From assembly GCF_030388665.1 (NCBI RefSeq), contig NZ_CP128846.1, positions 2,892,001-2,956,000 of the forward strand: 64,000 bases of DNA, in the 5' to 3' direction. The translations under genes and the position numbers were made by a program. The DNA comes from Streptomyces flavofungini (GTDB lineage: Bacteria; Actinomycetota; Actinomycetes; Streptomycetales; Streptomycetaceae). Below, one piece after another: positions 31,559 to 39,245 of the stretch; position 1 is the first letter of the stretch; every line of letters begins with the position of its first letter. The notes under the pieces are model-generated. The model ran no database searches. It worked only from the letters and a program-made list of their open reading frames with translations, and had not been told where the DNA came from.

Positions 31559-33265
31559 TCACCCCCGGCCTTGCGCCACCGGCTCCTTGACCGTCTCGCG
31601 GGCGCCCTCGGGCCCCTCGCCTGCGGACTCCTGCGGCCGCTTCTCCTGCCCCTTCCTCGGCAGCAGGAAGGCCACGATCAGCGTCCCGGCGCCCAGGACC
31701 ACCGCCCCGACGAGGCTCGTGTGCGCCACCGCGTCGGAGAACGCCGAGCCCACCGCGTGCTTCATCTGCTCGGCGTTCTGGGCGAGCTCGCCCGCCTGGG
31801 CCTTCAGCTCGGCGGCCTTCTGGGGCGTGGTGCCGGGCGCCCCGGCCTGCTCGGCGAGCTTGCGGGCCTGGCCGCCGATGGCCTGGGCGACGCCGCCGCC
31901 CGCGCCCACGGAGTCCTGCGCCTGCTCCAGGGCGTACGCCGGCAGCTTGCTGCCCTTGGTCTCGTCGGCGAGCCCGTCGGCGTAGGAGGTGGCGAGCACC
32001 GAGCCGAGGACGGCGATGCCGAGGGAGCCGCCGAGTTCGAGGGAGGTGTCGTTGACGGCGCCGCCGACGCCGAGTTCGGACTCCGGGAAGGCGCCCATGA
32101 TGGCGTCCGTGCACGGCGAGACGGCGAAGCCGAGGGAGACGCCGAGGATGATCAGCGCGGGCACGAAGTCGCCGTACGTGGAGCCCGCGTCGGTGGCCGT
32201 GAGCAGGGCGAGGGCCGTGGTGCCGCCGACCATGCCCGCCGTCACCATGACCTTCGCGCCGAGGCGCGGGGTGAGGACGCCGGTGAGGGCCGTGCCGAGG
32301 AACACCGCTCCGGCCAGCGGCAGCATGCGGATGCCGGTCTCCAGCGGGTCGTACTGGAGGACGAACTGGAGGTGCTGGGTGAGGTAGAGGAAGGCGCCGA
32401 AGACGGCCACGAAGAACAGGGCGACGGCCAGGTTGGCGCCGGAGAAGCCGCGCTCGGCGAACTTCCGCACATCCAGGACGGGCCGCGGGTGCCGCAGCTC
32501 CCAGACGACGAACAGGGCCAGGCCCACGGCGGCGATCACGGCCGCGGTCACCGCGCTCGCGCCCCAGCCGAAGCCCGGACCCTCGATGATCATGTAGATG
32601 AGCGCGCCGATCCAGACGACGGACAGCAGCCCGCCCACGTAGTCGATGCGCCCCTGGTCCGCGGCCTTCGACGGCGGTACGAGGACGAAGGCGCCGAGGA
32701 CCGCGACCGCCGCCACCGGGATGTCGATGAGGAACGTCGAGGCCCAGCCGTAGTGCTCCAGGAGCGCGCCCGCGATCAGGGGTCCGGCGGCGATGGCGAT
32801 GCCGGAGGTGGCGGCCCACAGCGTGATCGCCTTGGCCCGTTCCTCGCGCGGGAACGTCGAGGCGAGCAGGGAGAGCGTCGCGGGCATGATCATGGCCGCG
32901 CCCACGCCCATCACCGCGCGGGCGGCGATCACGGCGGTCGCGCTGTCCACGAGCGCCCCGGCCCCGGCTCCCGCGCTCAGCACCACGAGCCCGAGGACGA
33001 GGGCGCCACGACGGCTGTACTTGTCGCCGATCGCGCCGAACAGCAGCATCAGGGCGGCGTACGGGACGGTGTACGCGTCGATGACCCACTGCAGGTCGGA
33101 GCTGGACAGGTCGAGGTCGCGGGTCATGTCAGGGGCCGCGACCGTGAGCGCCGTGTTCGCCATGACGGCGATCAGCAGGCTCAGGCACAGCACACCCAGC
33201 GCCCACCAGCGGCGGGCGTAGGGCCGGTCCATCCGCTCGACCGGCTCCCTGATCAGCAAAGACAT
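31559..33265 (-). CDS. MFS drug exporter, DHA2 family (14 helices)
   Basis: Proton-driven exporter of 568 residues. DLQWVIDAYTVPYAALMLLFGAIGDKYSRRG contains motif A and the DHA2-type first helices, and MGVGAAMIMPATLSLLASTFPREERAKAI is motif C. The long C-terminal loop before the last helix (SYADGLADETKG to VGSAFSDAVAHTS) is Ala/Gln-rich and helical. ATG 33265 is preferred over a GTG nine bases earlier because GAGGGG lies before it. It is divergent from a TetR gene whose probable operators occupy the shared 178-nt gap. The final bases are partly repeated after the stop. Confidence 0.93.
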   Translation of the reverse strand: MSLLIREPVERMDRPYARRWWALGVLCLSLLIAVMANTALTVAAPDMTRDLDLSSSDLQWVIDAYTVPYAALMLLFGAIGDKYSRRGALVLGLVVLSAGAGAGALVDSATAVIAARAVMGVGAAMIMPATLSLLASTFPREERAKAITLWAATSGIAIAAGPLIAGALLEHYGWASTFLIDIPVAAVAVLGAFVLVPPSKAADQGRIDYVGGLLSVVWIGALIYMIIEGPGFGWGASAVTAAVIAAVGLALFVVWELRHPRPVLDVRKFAERGFSGANLAVALFFVAVFGAFLYLTQHLQFVLQYDPLETGIRMLPLAGAVFLGTALTGVLTPRLGAKVMVTAGMVGGTTALALLTATDAGSTYGDFVPALIILGVSLGFAVSPCTDAIMGAFPESELGVGGAVNDTSLELGGSLGIAVLGSVLATSYADGLADETKGSKLPAYALEQAQDSVGAGGGVAQAIGGQARKLAEQAGAPGTTPQKAAELKAQAGELAQNAEQMKHAVGSAFSDAVAHTSLVGAVVLGAGTLIVAFLLPRKGQEKRPQESAGEGPEGARETVKEPVAQGRG

Positions 33266-33341
33266 CGGGTCCACCCCTCACGATTTCCGCCGTCGCCCGC
33301 AGGGCGCGCACGGCACACTCGGATCCCGCACAGCGCAGATC

Positions 33342-33416
33342 TTGCACAGCGCTGTGCAATTGCACGCACCTGTGCAATGTACGCGATGAGCGGCTGTGTT
33401 GCACATCGCTGTGCAA
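33342..33416. promoter_or_regulatory. Three 18-bp operators TTGCACAG-CG-CTGTGCAA between exporter and TetR gene
   Basis: Site 1 (33342-33359) is a perfect palindrome. Site 2 (33360-33377, TTGCACGCACCTGTGCAA) directly abuts it, and site 3 (33399-33416, TTGCACATCGCTGTGCAA) has one mismatch and ends 27 nt before the TetR ATG. The shared core is TTGCAC-N6-GTGCAA. They are suitably placed for the divergent TetR protein to control both genes. Confidence 0.85.
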
Positions 33417-33443
33417 TTACCTGTCGAGCGGCAGAATGAGCCC

Positions 33444-34187
33444 ATGAGCCGTACGCAGCCGACGCCGACGCCGTCCGCGCCCCCCGCGGGGCCCTCCACG
33501 GGGGTCGCCGCGCCTGCCGCCGCATCCGCCGCCGCACCCGCCCCCGTGTCCGCCGCGCAGGCCCGCGCCGATGCCAACCGGCGCCGCATCCTGGACGTCG
33601 CCTTCGCCGAGCTGACCCGGGACCCGGACGCGTCCATGGACCAGATCGCGCGCGCCGCCGGCGTCGTACGCCGCACCGTGTACGGCCACTTCCCGAGCCG
33701 GGACGCCCTCGTCACCGCGATCCTCGACGAGGCCGTGGAGGCGGTCTCCGCCGCGCACGCCGCCGGGTACGAGGGCGTCGACGACCCGCCCCGCGCGGTC
33801 GCCAGCGCGATGCTCGCCGTCTGGGACGTCACCGACCGCTACCGCCTGCTGATCTCCCTCGCGCAGCGCGCCATCGCCATGGAGGGCATCCGCGAACGCC
33901 TCGCCCCCGTCCACGAGCGCGGCACCGCGATGCTGCAACGGGGCCTGGACGAGGGCAGGTTCGTCTCGCCGATGCCCGCGAACGCCCTCGCCTACGTCGT
34001 CGAGAACATCATGTTCGCCCTGATGGAGACCGTGAACGACGGCCTGATGGAACCAGCCGATGCCGGACGGGCGGCGGCGGTCACGTTCCTGTGCGCGGCG
34101 GGGCTGCCTCCGGCGGAGGCGACGGAGTTGGTGGCGGAGATGGCCGCCGAGCGGGCGCAGGAGGGGCCGTCGGGGCGGGGTGCCTGA
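33444..34187 (+). CDS. TetR-family repressor of the divergent exporter
   Basis: Regulator of 247 residues: an Ala/Pro-rich disordered head of about 37 residues, then the helix-turn-helix RRRILDVAFAELTRDPDASMDQIARAAGVVRRTVYGHFPSRDALVTAI, then a helical ligand domain. ATG 33444 is used; a start 48 bases earlier would run through the third operator. Divergent pairing with a DHA2 pump and the 18-bp operators between them make drug-responsive autoregulation the natural reading. Confidence 0.9.
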   Translation: MSRTQPTPTPSAPPAGPSTGVAAPAAASAAAPAPVSAAQARADANRRRILDVAFAELTRDPDASMDQIARAAGVVRRTVYGHFPSRDALVTAILDEAVEAVSAAHAAGYEGVDDPPRAVASAMLAVWDVTDRYRLLISLAQRAIAMEGIRERLAPVHERGTAMLQRGLDEGRFVSPMPANALAYVVENIMFALMETVNDGLMEPADAGRAAAVTFLCAAGLPPAEATELVAEMAAERAQEGPSGRGA

Positions 34188-34238
34188 CGCCCCCCGCCCT
34201 CCCCCTCGCCGACGTCAGACGTTCTCGTCGGTGACATG

Positions 34239-34494
34239 ATCTGCGACTCTCCGGGCCCGGCGGCAGGCACGGCGGCATCCAGTTCACCGAGCCGGTCGAG
34301 GATCGGGCGCGGCAGTACTTGTCGCAGTTTCAGGAGCGCGGACAGCGCGGCCTGCTCACCGCCCGGGCCGCCGCCGAGCGCGGCCTCGCGCAGGCCGACG
34401 GCCACGGCGAAGGCTTCTTCGTCATCGAGCATCAGCGCGAGACCAGGCGCAGGAGGCGCGCGGAGGTGGTGATCACGCTCTGAGTTTTACCCAT
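34239..34494 (-). pseudogene. Decayed YafY/WYL-type HTH regulator
   Basis: Two fragments of one regulator are joined by TGATG. ATG 34494 encodes 20 residues ending TTSARLLRLVSR, the usual start of YafY/PafC-like proteins (TSARLLRLLSLL). From 34432 the frame reads LDDEEAFAVAVGLREAALGG followed by ALSALLKLRQVLPRPILDRL, which in intact proteins comes about 70 residues later. The winged helix between them and the whole WYL ligand domain after them are missing, so this is a relic of internal deletion and 3' loss. The tail runs into the end of the neighbouring TetR gene. Confidence 0.7.
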
Positions 34495-34539
34495 GACCAG
34501 GAGGAAGGTGTCCTGGTTGTGGTGGGGGGGGCGGGTTGT

Positions 34540-34956
34540 TCAGGTCGACGGGGGGAGTTTGGCGCGGACGGTCTTGCCCTGCCCGTCCCGCAGGAACCAC
34601 TCCAGACCGTGGCCGAGCTGACGCACGACGAGCAGCCCACGACCACCCTCACCGGAAGCGATGCCCCCGCCCTCGAACCCGGGGAACTCCCGCCTCGGAT
34701 CCGACACGTCGACGATCAGCTCGTCGTCCTCCGCGAGGGCGAGCCGGAGCCACAGGTGGTGGCCACTCACCTTGCCGTGCCGGACGGCGTTGGTGACGAG
34801 CTCGGAGACGACGAGGACGGCGTCGTCGAGGTCACCCTGCCACCCCCAGGCGCCAAGGCGCCGACGCACGTGCTGCCGGGCGAGCCGGGCGGAGGCAGGG
34901 GTGAGGGGGTAGCTGGCGAACCAGTTTCGGGTGGGGAGCGCGGTGGGGTTGGTCAT
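34540..34956 (-). CDS. RsbW-like ATP-binding protein (anti-sigma/regulatory HATPase)
   Basis: Small GHKL-fold protein of 138 residues, related to anti-sigma kinase RsbW. The N-box SELVTNAVRHG and the G1 and G2 regions (VDVSDPRREFPGF, GEGGRGLLVVRQL) are visible. The typical opening ASARLARQHVRRRLGAWG is seen in Streptomyces proteins that sit beside XRE/DUF397 pairs. It may bind or phosphorylate an antagonist, but many such proteins have unproven activity. It is divergent from the XRE gene, and together with that gene and DUF397 forms a set common in Streptomyces developmental regulation. Confidence 0.88.
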   Translation of the reverse strand: MTNPTALPTRNWFASYPLTPASARLARQHVRRRLGAWGWQGDLDDAVLVVSELVTNAVRHGKVSGHHLWLRLALAEDDELIVDVSDPRREFPGFEGGGIASGEGGRGLLVVRQLGHGLEWFLRDGQGKTVRAKLPPST

Positions 34957-35003
34957 GCAACTACCGTCGCGGGCGCCCCCGTTCGCTCACAATCGAACTT
35001 CTC

Positions 35004-35108
35004 TGAAATTTCAAGGACGGGGAAAGATGGACTATGCGCGGATCTGCACATGCGGCTGCGACAGCCGCACACGAGGTGTCACACTCCGCACGCAAGGGCA
35101 GGTGACAC
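35004..35108. promoter_or_regulatory. Inverted repeats in the control region between RsbW-like and XRE genes
   Basis: The 177-nt divergent gap contains TGAAATTTCA (35004-35013, perfect), TGCGGCTG-CGA-CAGCCGCA (35051-35069, perfect arms) and GTGTCAC..GTGACAC (35076-35082 and 35102-35108). The first is markedly A/T-rich for this genome and is the best operator candidate. The second may be an RNA hairpin. Confidence 0.5.
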
Positions 35109-35133
35109 GCACAAGGGAACGCGGGCGGTACAC

Positions 35134-35991
35134 ATGGCGGCCAAGCGTGGACGGACCGGGCAGAGGCTGGAACTCGGTCTTCAGTTGCGGCAGTTGAGGG
35201 AGGAGTGCGGGCTGACACGCAAGCAGGCGGTCCAAGGGCTGCGCATCTCCGAGGCATCGCTGCTGCGGATCGAGAACGGAGCCCTGAACTTCCGCAACGT
35301 AGGCGACCTGCGGAAGGCGTTGACCAAGTACGGCGTTACGGACGAGGAGGTCGTCGAGTCGTTCGTCGCCCTCAACCGGGAGACATCCCGTCAGGACTGG
35401 CTGACGCAGTACCGAGGGCAGATGAAGCCCGGCATGCCGGCTTTCGTCGGCCTTGAACCAGAGGCCAAGAGCATGCGGATCTACCACCCCACACTGGTCT
35501 ACGGCCTGCTCCAGACACAGCGGTACGCGCAGGCCATCCACGACCTGAACAAGCCGGTGGAGGAGACCACGTCAGAGTTCATCCGCAGCGCCGTGGAAGT
35601 GCGCATGAGGCGCCAGGAATGCCTCACCCGGGAGAACCCGGTCGAGCTGCGCGCCATCCTCGGGGAGGCCGCTCTGCGTTACCCGGTCGGCGGGGCGGAG
35701 GTGATGCACGAGCAGTACGAGAAGCTGTCCAGGATGGCGTCCCTGGAACACATCACGCTCCAGGTACTGCCGTTCCAGAACGGCTACCGCTCGGTGAGCG
35801 ACTTCGCGATCCTCGATTTCGGCGACCCGCTACCGGCCCGAGTCCAGATCGACAGTTGGAGCGGAGCACTCACGTCGGACAAGCGCCGCGAAGTCGACCG
35901 GTTCACCCGTCGTTTCGACAGCATGGCGGCCTCCGCGGAGCCGCCCGAGCGCACGCAAGAAATCCTGACCCAACTACAACGAGAGCTCTGA
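35134..35991 (+). CDS. Scr1-type XRE helix-turn-helix regulator
   Basis: DNA-binding regulator of 285 residues with an N-terminal XRE helix-turn-helix (LRQLREECGLTRKQAVQGLRISEASLLRIENG) and the C-terminal Scr1/DUF5753 domain marked by SMRIYHPTLVYGLLQTQRYAQAI and LQVLPFQNGYRSVSDFAILDF. Family members pair with small DUF397 proteins and control development or antibiotic production (for example WhiJ, AbaA). Here DUF397 follows after 3 nt. ATG 35134 is chosen because the HTH begins soon after it; the frame extends further upstream but without family similarity. Confidence 0.92.
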   Translation: MAAKRGRTGQRLELGLQLRQLREECGLTRKQAVQGLRISEASLLRIENGALNFRNVGDLRKALTKYGVTDEEVVESFVALNRETSRQDWLTQYRGQMKPGMPAFVGLEPEAKSMRIYHPTLVYGLLQTQRYAQAIHDLNKPVEETTSEFIRSAVEVRMRRQECLTRENPVELRAILGEAALRYPVGGAEVMHEQYEKLSRMASLEHITLQVLPFQNGYRSVSDFAILDFGDPLPARVQIDSWSGALTSDKRREVDRFTRRFDSMAASAEPPERTQEILTQLQREL

Positions 35992-35994
35992 CCC

Positions 35995-36204
35995 ATGACC
36001 ATGCACACAAACGCCCACCAACCGACCCCCGAGGCCGCCTGGTTCAAGTCGTCGTACAGCGACGGCGAAGGACTGAACTGCCTTGAGGTCGCCCACCGCG
36101 CCGAAAGCATAGGAGTCCGCGACTCCAAGAACCCCCAGGGCCCCGCCCTCCTCCTCCCCCTCCCGGCCTGGAAGGCGTTCCTGACATCGGTCGTCGAGTC
36201 CTGA
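35995..36204 (+). CDS. DUF397 protein, partner of the XRE regulator
   Basis: Small protein of 69 residues. AAWFKSSYSDGEGLNCLEVA and VRDSKNPQGPALLLPLPAWKAFL are the diagnostic DUF397 segments. These proteins act with the neighbouring XRE regulator, apparently countering or modulating its repression. The ATG lies 3 nt after the XRE stop, so the two are co-translated. Confidence 0.95.
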   Translation: MTMHTNAHQPTPEAAWFKSSYSDGEGLNCLEVAHRAESIGVRDSKNPQGPALLLPLPAWKAFLTSVVES

Positions 36205-36348
36205 GTACGGGTACTCAGATCCCGTATTGACCGAAACGGATCGGGCACACGTGCGGGAAGCCGTACGGTACAAGTCGATCACTGCAACGTCGCACTGGCA
36301 CACGCACGTTGCCCGACGGCACGGGGAACGGAACGGGGAACAGCACGC

Positions 36349-36792
36349 ATGGCATGGGAGGAGTGGGAGCAGCTCAAAGCCGACGCGGCAGAGCGGCACA
36401 CCGCACGAATGCAACTGAACCAGGCGGAGCCCGACTCCGGGGTCGACACCGGGGACCTGGTGTCGAACAAGAGGGCCTGGGCGAAGGCGGGCCATGACCT
36501 CGGCTCGCTGCGCGAGGGCATCGGCAAGGCGCTCGGCCAGCTCTCCGAGGGCCAGAACGGCCTGGGAGCGGACACCGGCTGCCGGACCGCGGGCGCCCAG
36601 AAGGAGGTCCACGCCTCCTGGGAGCGCTACGTCAAGGCCGTGAGCCGCCGCTGCGGAACACTCGCGGGGCTGCTGGAGAAGGCCGGCAACGACCAGTTGA
36701 AGACCGACGATTCGGTCAGGGCCGCGATCGGCAACCTGAAGACCGCGTACGACGACACGCCCGCGATCGGCGGACAGGGCAAGGGGCGGTAG
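36349..36792 (+). CDS. WXG100-like helical protein
   Basis: Soluble, mostly alpha-helical protein of 147 residues beginning MAWEEWEQLKADAAE, with a helix-turn-helix hairpin of WXG100 size in the middle (DLGSLREGIGKALGQLSE to SWERYVKAVSRRCGTLAGLLEKAG). It has no signal peptide. In Streptomyces, similar proteins precede DUF1023 hydrolase genes and are thought to form an Esx-like complex with the N-terminal helices of the hydrolase. Only 9 nt separate it from that gene. Secretion by a type VII system is inferred. Confidence 0.75.
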   Translation: MAWEEWEQLKADAAERHTARMQLNQAEPDSGVDTGDLVSNKRAWAKAGHDLGSLREGIGKALGQLSEGQNGLGADTGCRTAGAQKEVHASWERYVKAVSRRCGTLAGLLEKAGNDQLKTDDSVRAAIGNLKTAYDDTPAIGGQGKGR

Positions 36793-36801
36793 TCGGAAGC
36801 C

Positions 36802-38634
36802 ATGGATCTTGCGACACTCAAGGCCCTCAAACCGAACGAGTACGCCGAGGCGGCCAACGGATACCGCCGTACGTCGGACATGGCGCGGGCTGCGCACGAC
36901 CGCGTCGAGACGCAGATCGCCGCAGCGATGCGGAAGTCGTTGAAGGGCGAGGCCGCGTCGGCGGCGATCAAGCAACTGGCGGAACTGGGAAAGAACTTCC
37001 ACTACGTCCAGACCGAGTGCGGCCTCGTCGCTTCTGCCCTGGACGCGTTCTCGTACGAGATGGAAGCGGCCAAGAAGAAGCTCGACGCCGCCCTGGCGGA
37101 CGCCGAGGCCGGGGGCCTCACCGTGCATCCCGACGGCTCGGTCAGCTATCCGCCGGGCGGCGACAAGGACAAGGACGGCAAGACTCCGGAGGGCGGCAAG
37201 GCCGGCGGCCTGACGGATGACACCGCCTCGGCCGTCGGCCGCCAGGCGGCCGACTTCAACCCCAACCCCAAGGCCCGCCTCGCCCAGGACTGCGCGGACG
37301 CCATCGCCACGGCCCTCAAGGAAGCGACGGAGGCCGACTCGAAGTGGGCTCCGAAGCTGCGGGCGTTGAAGGCCGACGACGACCTGACGGTCAGCGACCG
37401 CGACTGGGCCGACGCCGCGTCGGACACCAAGGGGGTGAAGTCGGCGGGCAAGGAATACCTCGACTCGCTGCCGCAGCCGCCCGAGAAGGGCACCCCGAAG
37501 GCCAACGCGGAGTGGTGGAAGGGCCTGGACGGCGACGAGAAGGCAGCATGGATCGCCATGCGGCCGGACTCCGTGGGCAACCTCGACGGACTGCCGTCCC
37601 CGGTCCGGGACGAGGCGAACCGGATGGTGCTCGCCGAGGCCCGCGGGGTCGCACAGGGCGAGTACGACACCTGGCTGAAGAACAACCCGGCGCCCCCTCG
37701 GTACACGTCCTATATCAATCCCATGACCGGGACCATCGAAGAGCGGGTCAAGGTCAGCAACCCCGCATGGGAGAAATGGGATGAGGAACGAAGGAACGCC
37801 CACAAGCCCATCGACGGTATGGACGCGATCCAGACACGCTTCGACGCGGCCGGCGCCGGAGGCCTGCCCAACGCTTACCTGCTGGGATTCAGCACGGCGG
37901 GAGACGGCCGCGCGATCATAGCCAACGGAAACCCGGACACCGCGGATCACCAAGCGGTGTACGTCCCGGGAACGAAAGCAGGACTCGGGAACATCGAGGG
38001 AGACATCAACCGCGGGGTCAACATATGGAGAACGGCGGACACGAATGCCCGCGGGGATTCAGTTTCCACCGTCACCTGGCTCGGATACGACGCGCCCGAC
38101 GACGTCTTCAAGGACGCCACCTTCGAGCACTATGCGTACGACGGTGCACCAGCGCTCAACCGGTTCCTGGACGGTCTGGAGACTTCGCACACCGGCGACA
38201 CGGCACCGCATCGCACCGTGATCGGCCATTCCTACGGGTCGACACTGATCGGCGCGGCGGCCCAGACCGGCGACCTCAACTCCGATGACGTCGTCTTCGC
38301 AGGCAGCCCGGGCGCCAAGGTGTCGCATGCCGATCAGTTGGACGTCCCCAAGGGGCACGTGTGGAACGAGGAAGCCAAGGGTGACCTCGTTCCGGAGGGC
38401 GGTCGTCTTCTCCACGGCGGATGGGAGCACATCTGGCAGGAGCCCATTATTCCCAGCGACCCGGAATTCGGAGCCAACCAGATGACCACGGACACCGAAG
38501 GCCACAGTGGCTACTGGGACGAAGGTTCCCAGAGCCTACTGAACCAAGCGCTGGTGGTAGTCGGGAGAGAGGGAGAAGTGGAACTCAAGACGCCCTCTTC
38601 CAATGTGCCCGAAGAGTTGCAGCGGGCGAAGTAG
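36802..38634 (+). CDS. DUF1023 alpha/beta hydrolase with helical N-terminal domain
   Basis: Large protein of 610 residues. Residues 1-105 are helical and WXG100-like (LKALKPNEYAEAANGYRRTSD, SYEMEAAKKKLDAALADAEAGG). A charged linker follows (PPGGDKDKDGKTPEGGK), then a middle helical part, and from about residue 340 a DUF1023 hydrolase with the nucleophile elbow GHSYGST and the strand DVVFAGSPGAKVSHAD. No classical signal peptide is present. The substrate is unknown; such proteins may be secreted lipases or toxin-like effectors. It lies in an operon with the helical protein before it and a lipoprotein after it. Confidence 0.85.
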   Translation: MDLATLKALKPNEYAEAANGYRRTSDMARAAHDRVETQIAAAMRKSLKGEAASAAIKQLAELGKNFHYVQTECGLVASALDAFSYEMEAAKKKLDAALADAEAGGLTVHPDGSVSYPPGGDKDKDGKTPEGGKAGGLTDDTASAVGRQAADFNPNPKARLAQDCADAIATALKEATEADSKWAPKLRALKADDDLTVSDRDWADAASDTKGVKSAGKEYLDSLPQPPEKGTPKANAEWWKGLDGDEKAAWIAMRPDSVGNLDGLPSPVRDEANRMVLAEARGVAQGEYDTWLKNNPAPPRYTSYINPMTGTIEERVKVSNPAWEKWDEERRNAHKPIDGMDAIQTRFDAAGAGGLPNAYLLGFSTAGDGRAIIANGNPDTADHQAVYVPGTKAGLGNIEGDINRGVNIWRTADTNARGDSVSTVTWLGYDAPDDVFKDATFEHYAYDGAPALNRFLDGLETSHTGDTAPHRTVIGHSYGSTLIGAAAQTGDLNSDDVVFAGSPGAKVSHADQLDVPKGHVWNEEAKGDLVPEGGRLLHGGWEHIWQEPIIPSDPEFGANQMTTDTEGHSGYWDEGSQSLLNQALVVVGREGEVELKTPSSNVPEELQRAK

Positions 38635-38646
38635 GAGAGATCTGCC

Positions 38647-39183
38647 ATGAAGATCAGAGTGCGCAACTTCGCGCTCGCCGTGCCCCTCGTACTCACAACT
38701 CTCACGGGATGCAGCATGACCGACGACGAACCCGATGGCGTTCCCTCCGCAGGCACGAGCAACTCGAGCGACGCTGCCGACGCGATGCAAGAGGTCTCCA
38801 GCAGCCTGTACAAAATGATCGGCGTCAAGGGAAAGGCATCCGACAACTTCCCCGGAGTAAGCGAATGCGCAGGTAAGGACCTCAAGAAGTTCTTCCGTAT
38901 TTTCCATCCATGGAGCTTCACCCCTGCCTCCGCGAGTGACATCGACGAGGCCATGGCACGGCTCAAGCGAGAGATGCCGAAACACGGATGGAAGATCGTC
39001 GAGTACGGGCCGAACACCAGCAAAAACAGAAGTCTCACGCTGACCGCTGACAACGACAAGAAGAAGGTCAGCGTAAAGGTCATCAAAATGGTGAAGGGCG
39101 GGCCGCCGATGCTGAGCCTGGACCTGGTGTCCGGCTGCTACCAAGTCCCGGACGGCGAGAAGATCGACCTGTATCCGTCCTGA
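38647..39183 (+). CDS. Lipoprotein, putative partner of the DUF1023 hydrolase
   Basis: Secreted lipoprotein of 178 residues with signal peptide FALAVPLVLTTLTGC: the lipobox is LTGC with the acylated Cys near residue 22. After a Ser-rich linker the mature domain has two Cys residues (SECAGKD and SGCYQVPDG) that may form a disulfide and a mixed alpha/beta pattern. I do not recognise the fold. It starts 12 nt after the hydrolase stop, preceded by AGGAGA. It could anchor or neutralise the hydrolase at the cell surface. The gene is visibly less GC-rich than its neighbours, pointing to acquisition. Confidence 0.8.
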   Translation: MKIRVRNFALAVPLVLTTLTGCSMTDDEPDGVPSAGTSNSSDAADAMQEVSSSLYKMIGVKGKASDNFPGVSECAGKDLKKFFRIFHPWSFTPASASDIDEAMARLKREMPKHGWKIVEYGPNTSKNRSLTLTADNDKKKVSVKVIKMVKGGPPMLSLDLVSGCYQVPDGEKIDLYPS

Positions 39184-39245
39184 AAACCCAAGGCCCAGCC
39201 GCCAGCGGACGGCAGGGCGGCACGGACAGCCATGGCGCTCTGAAG

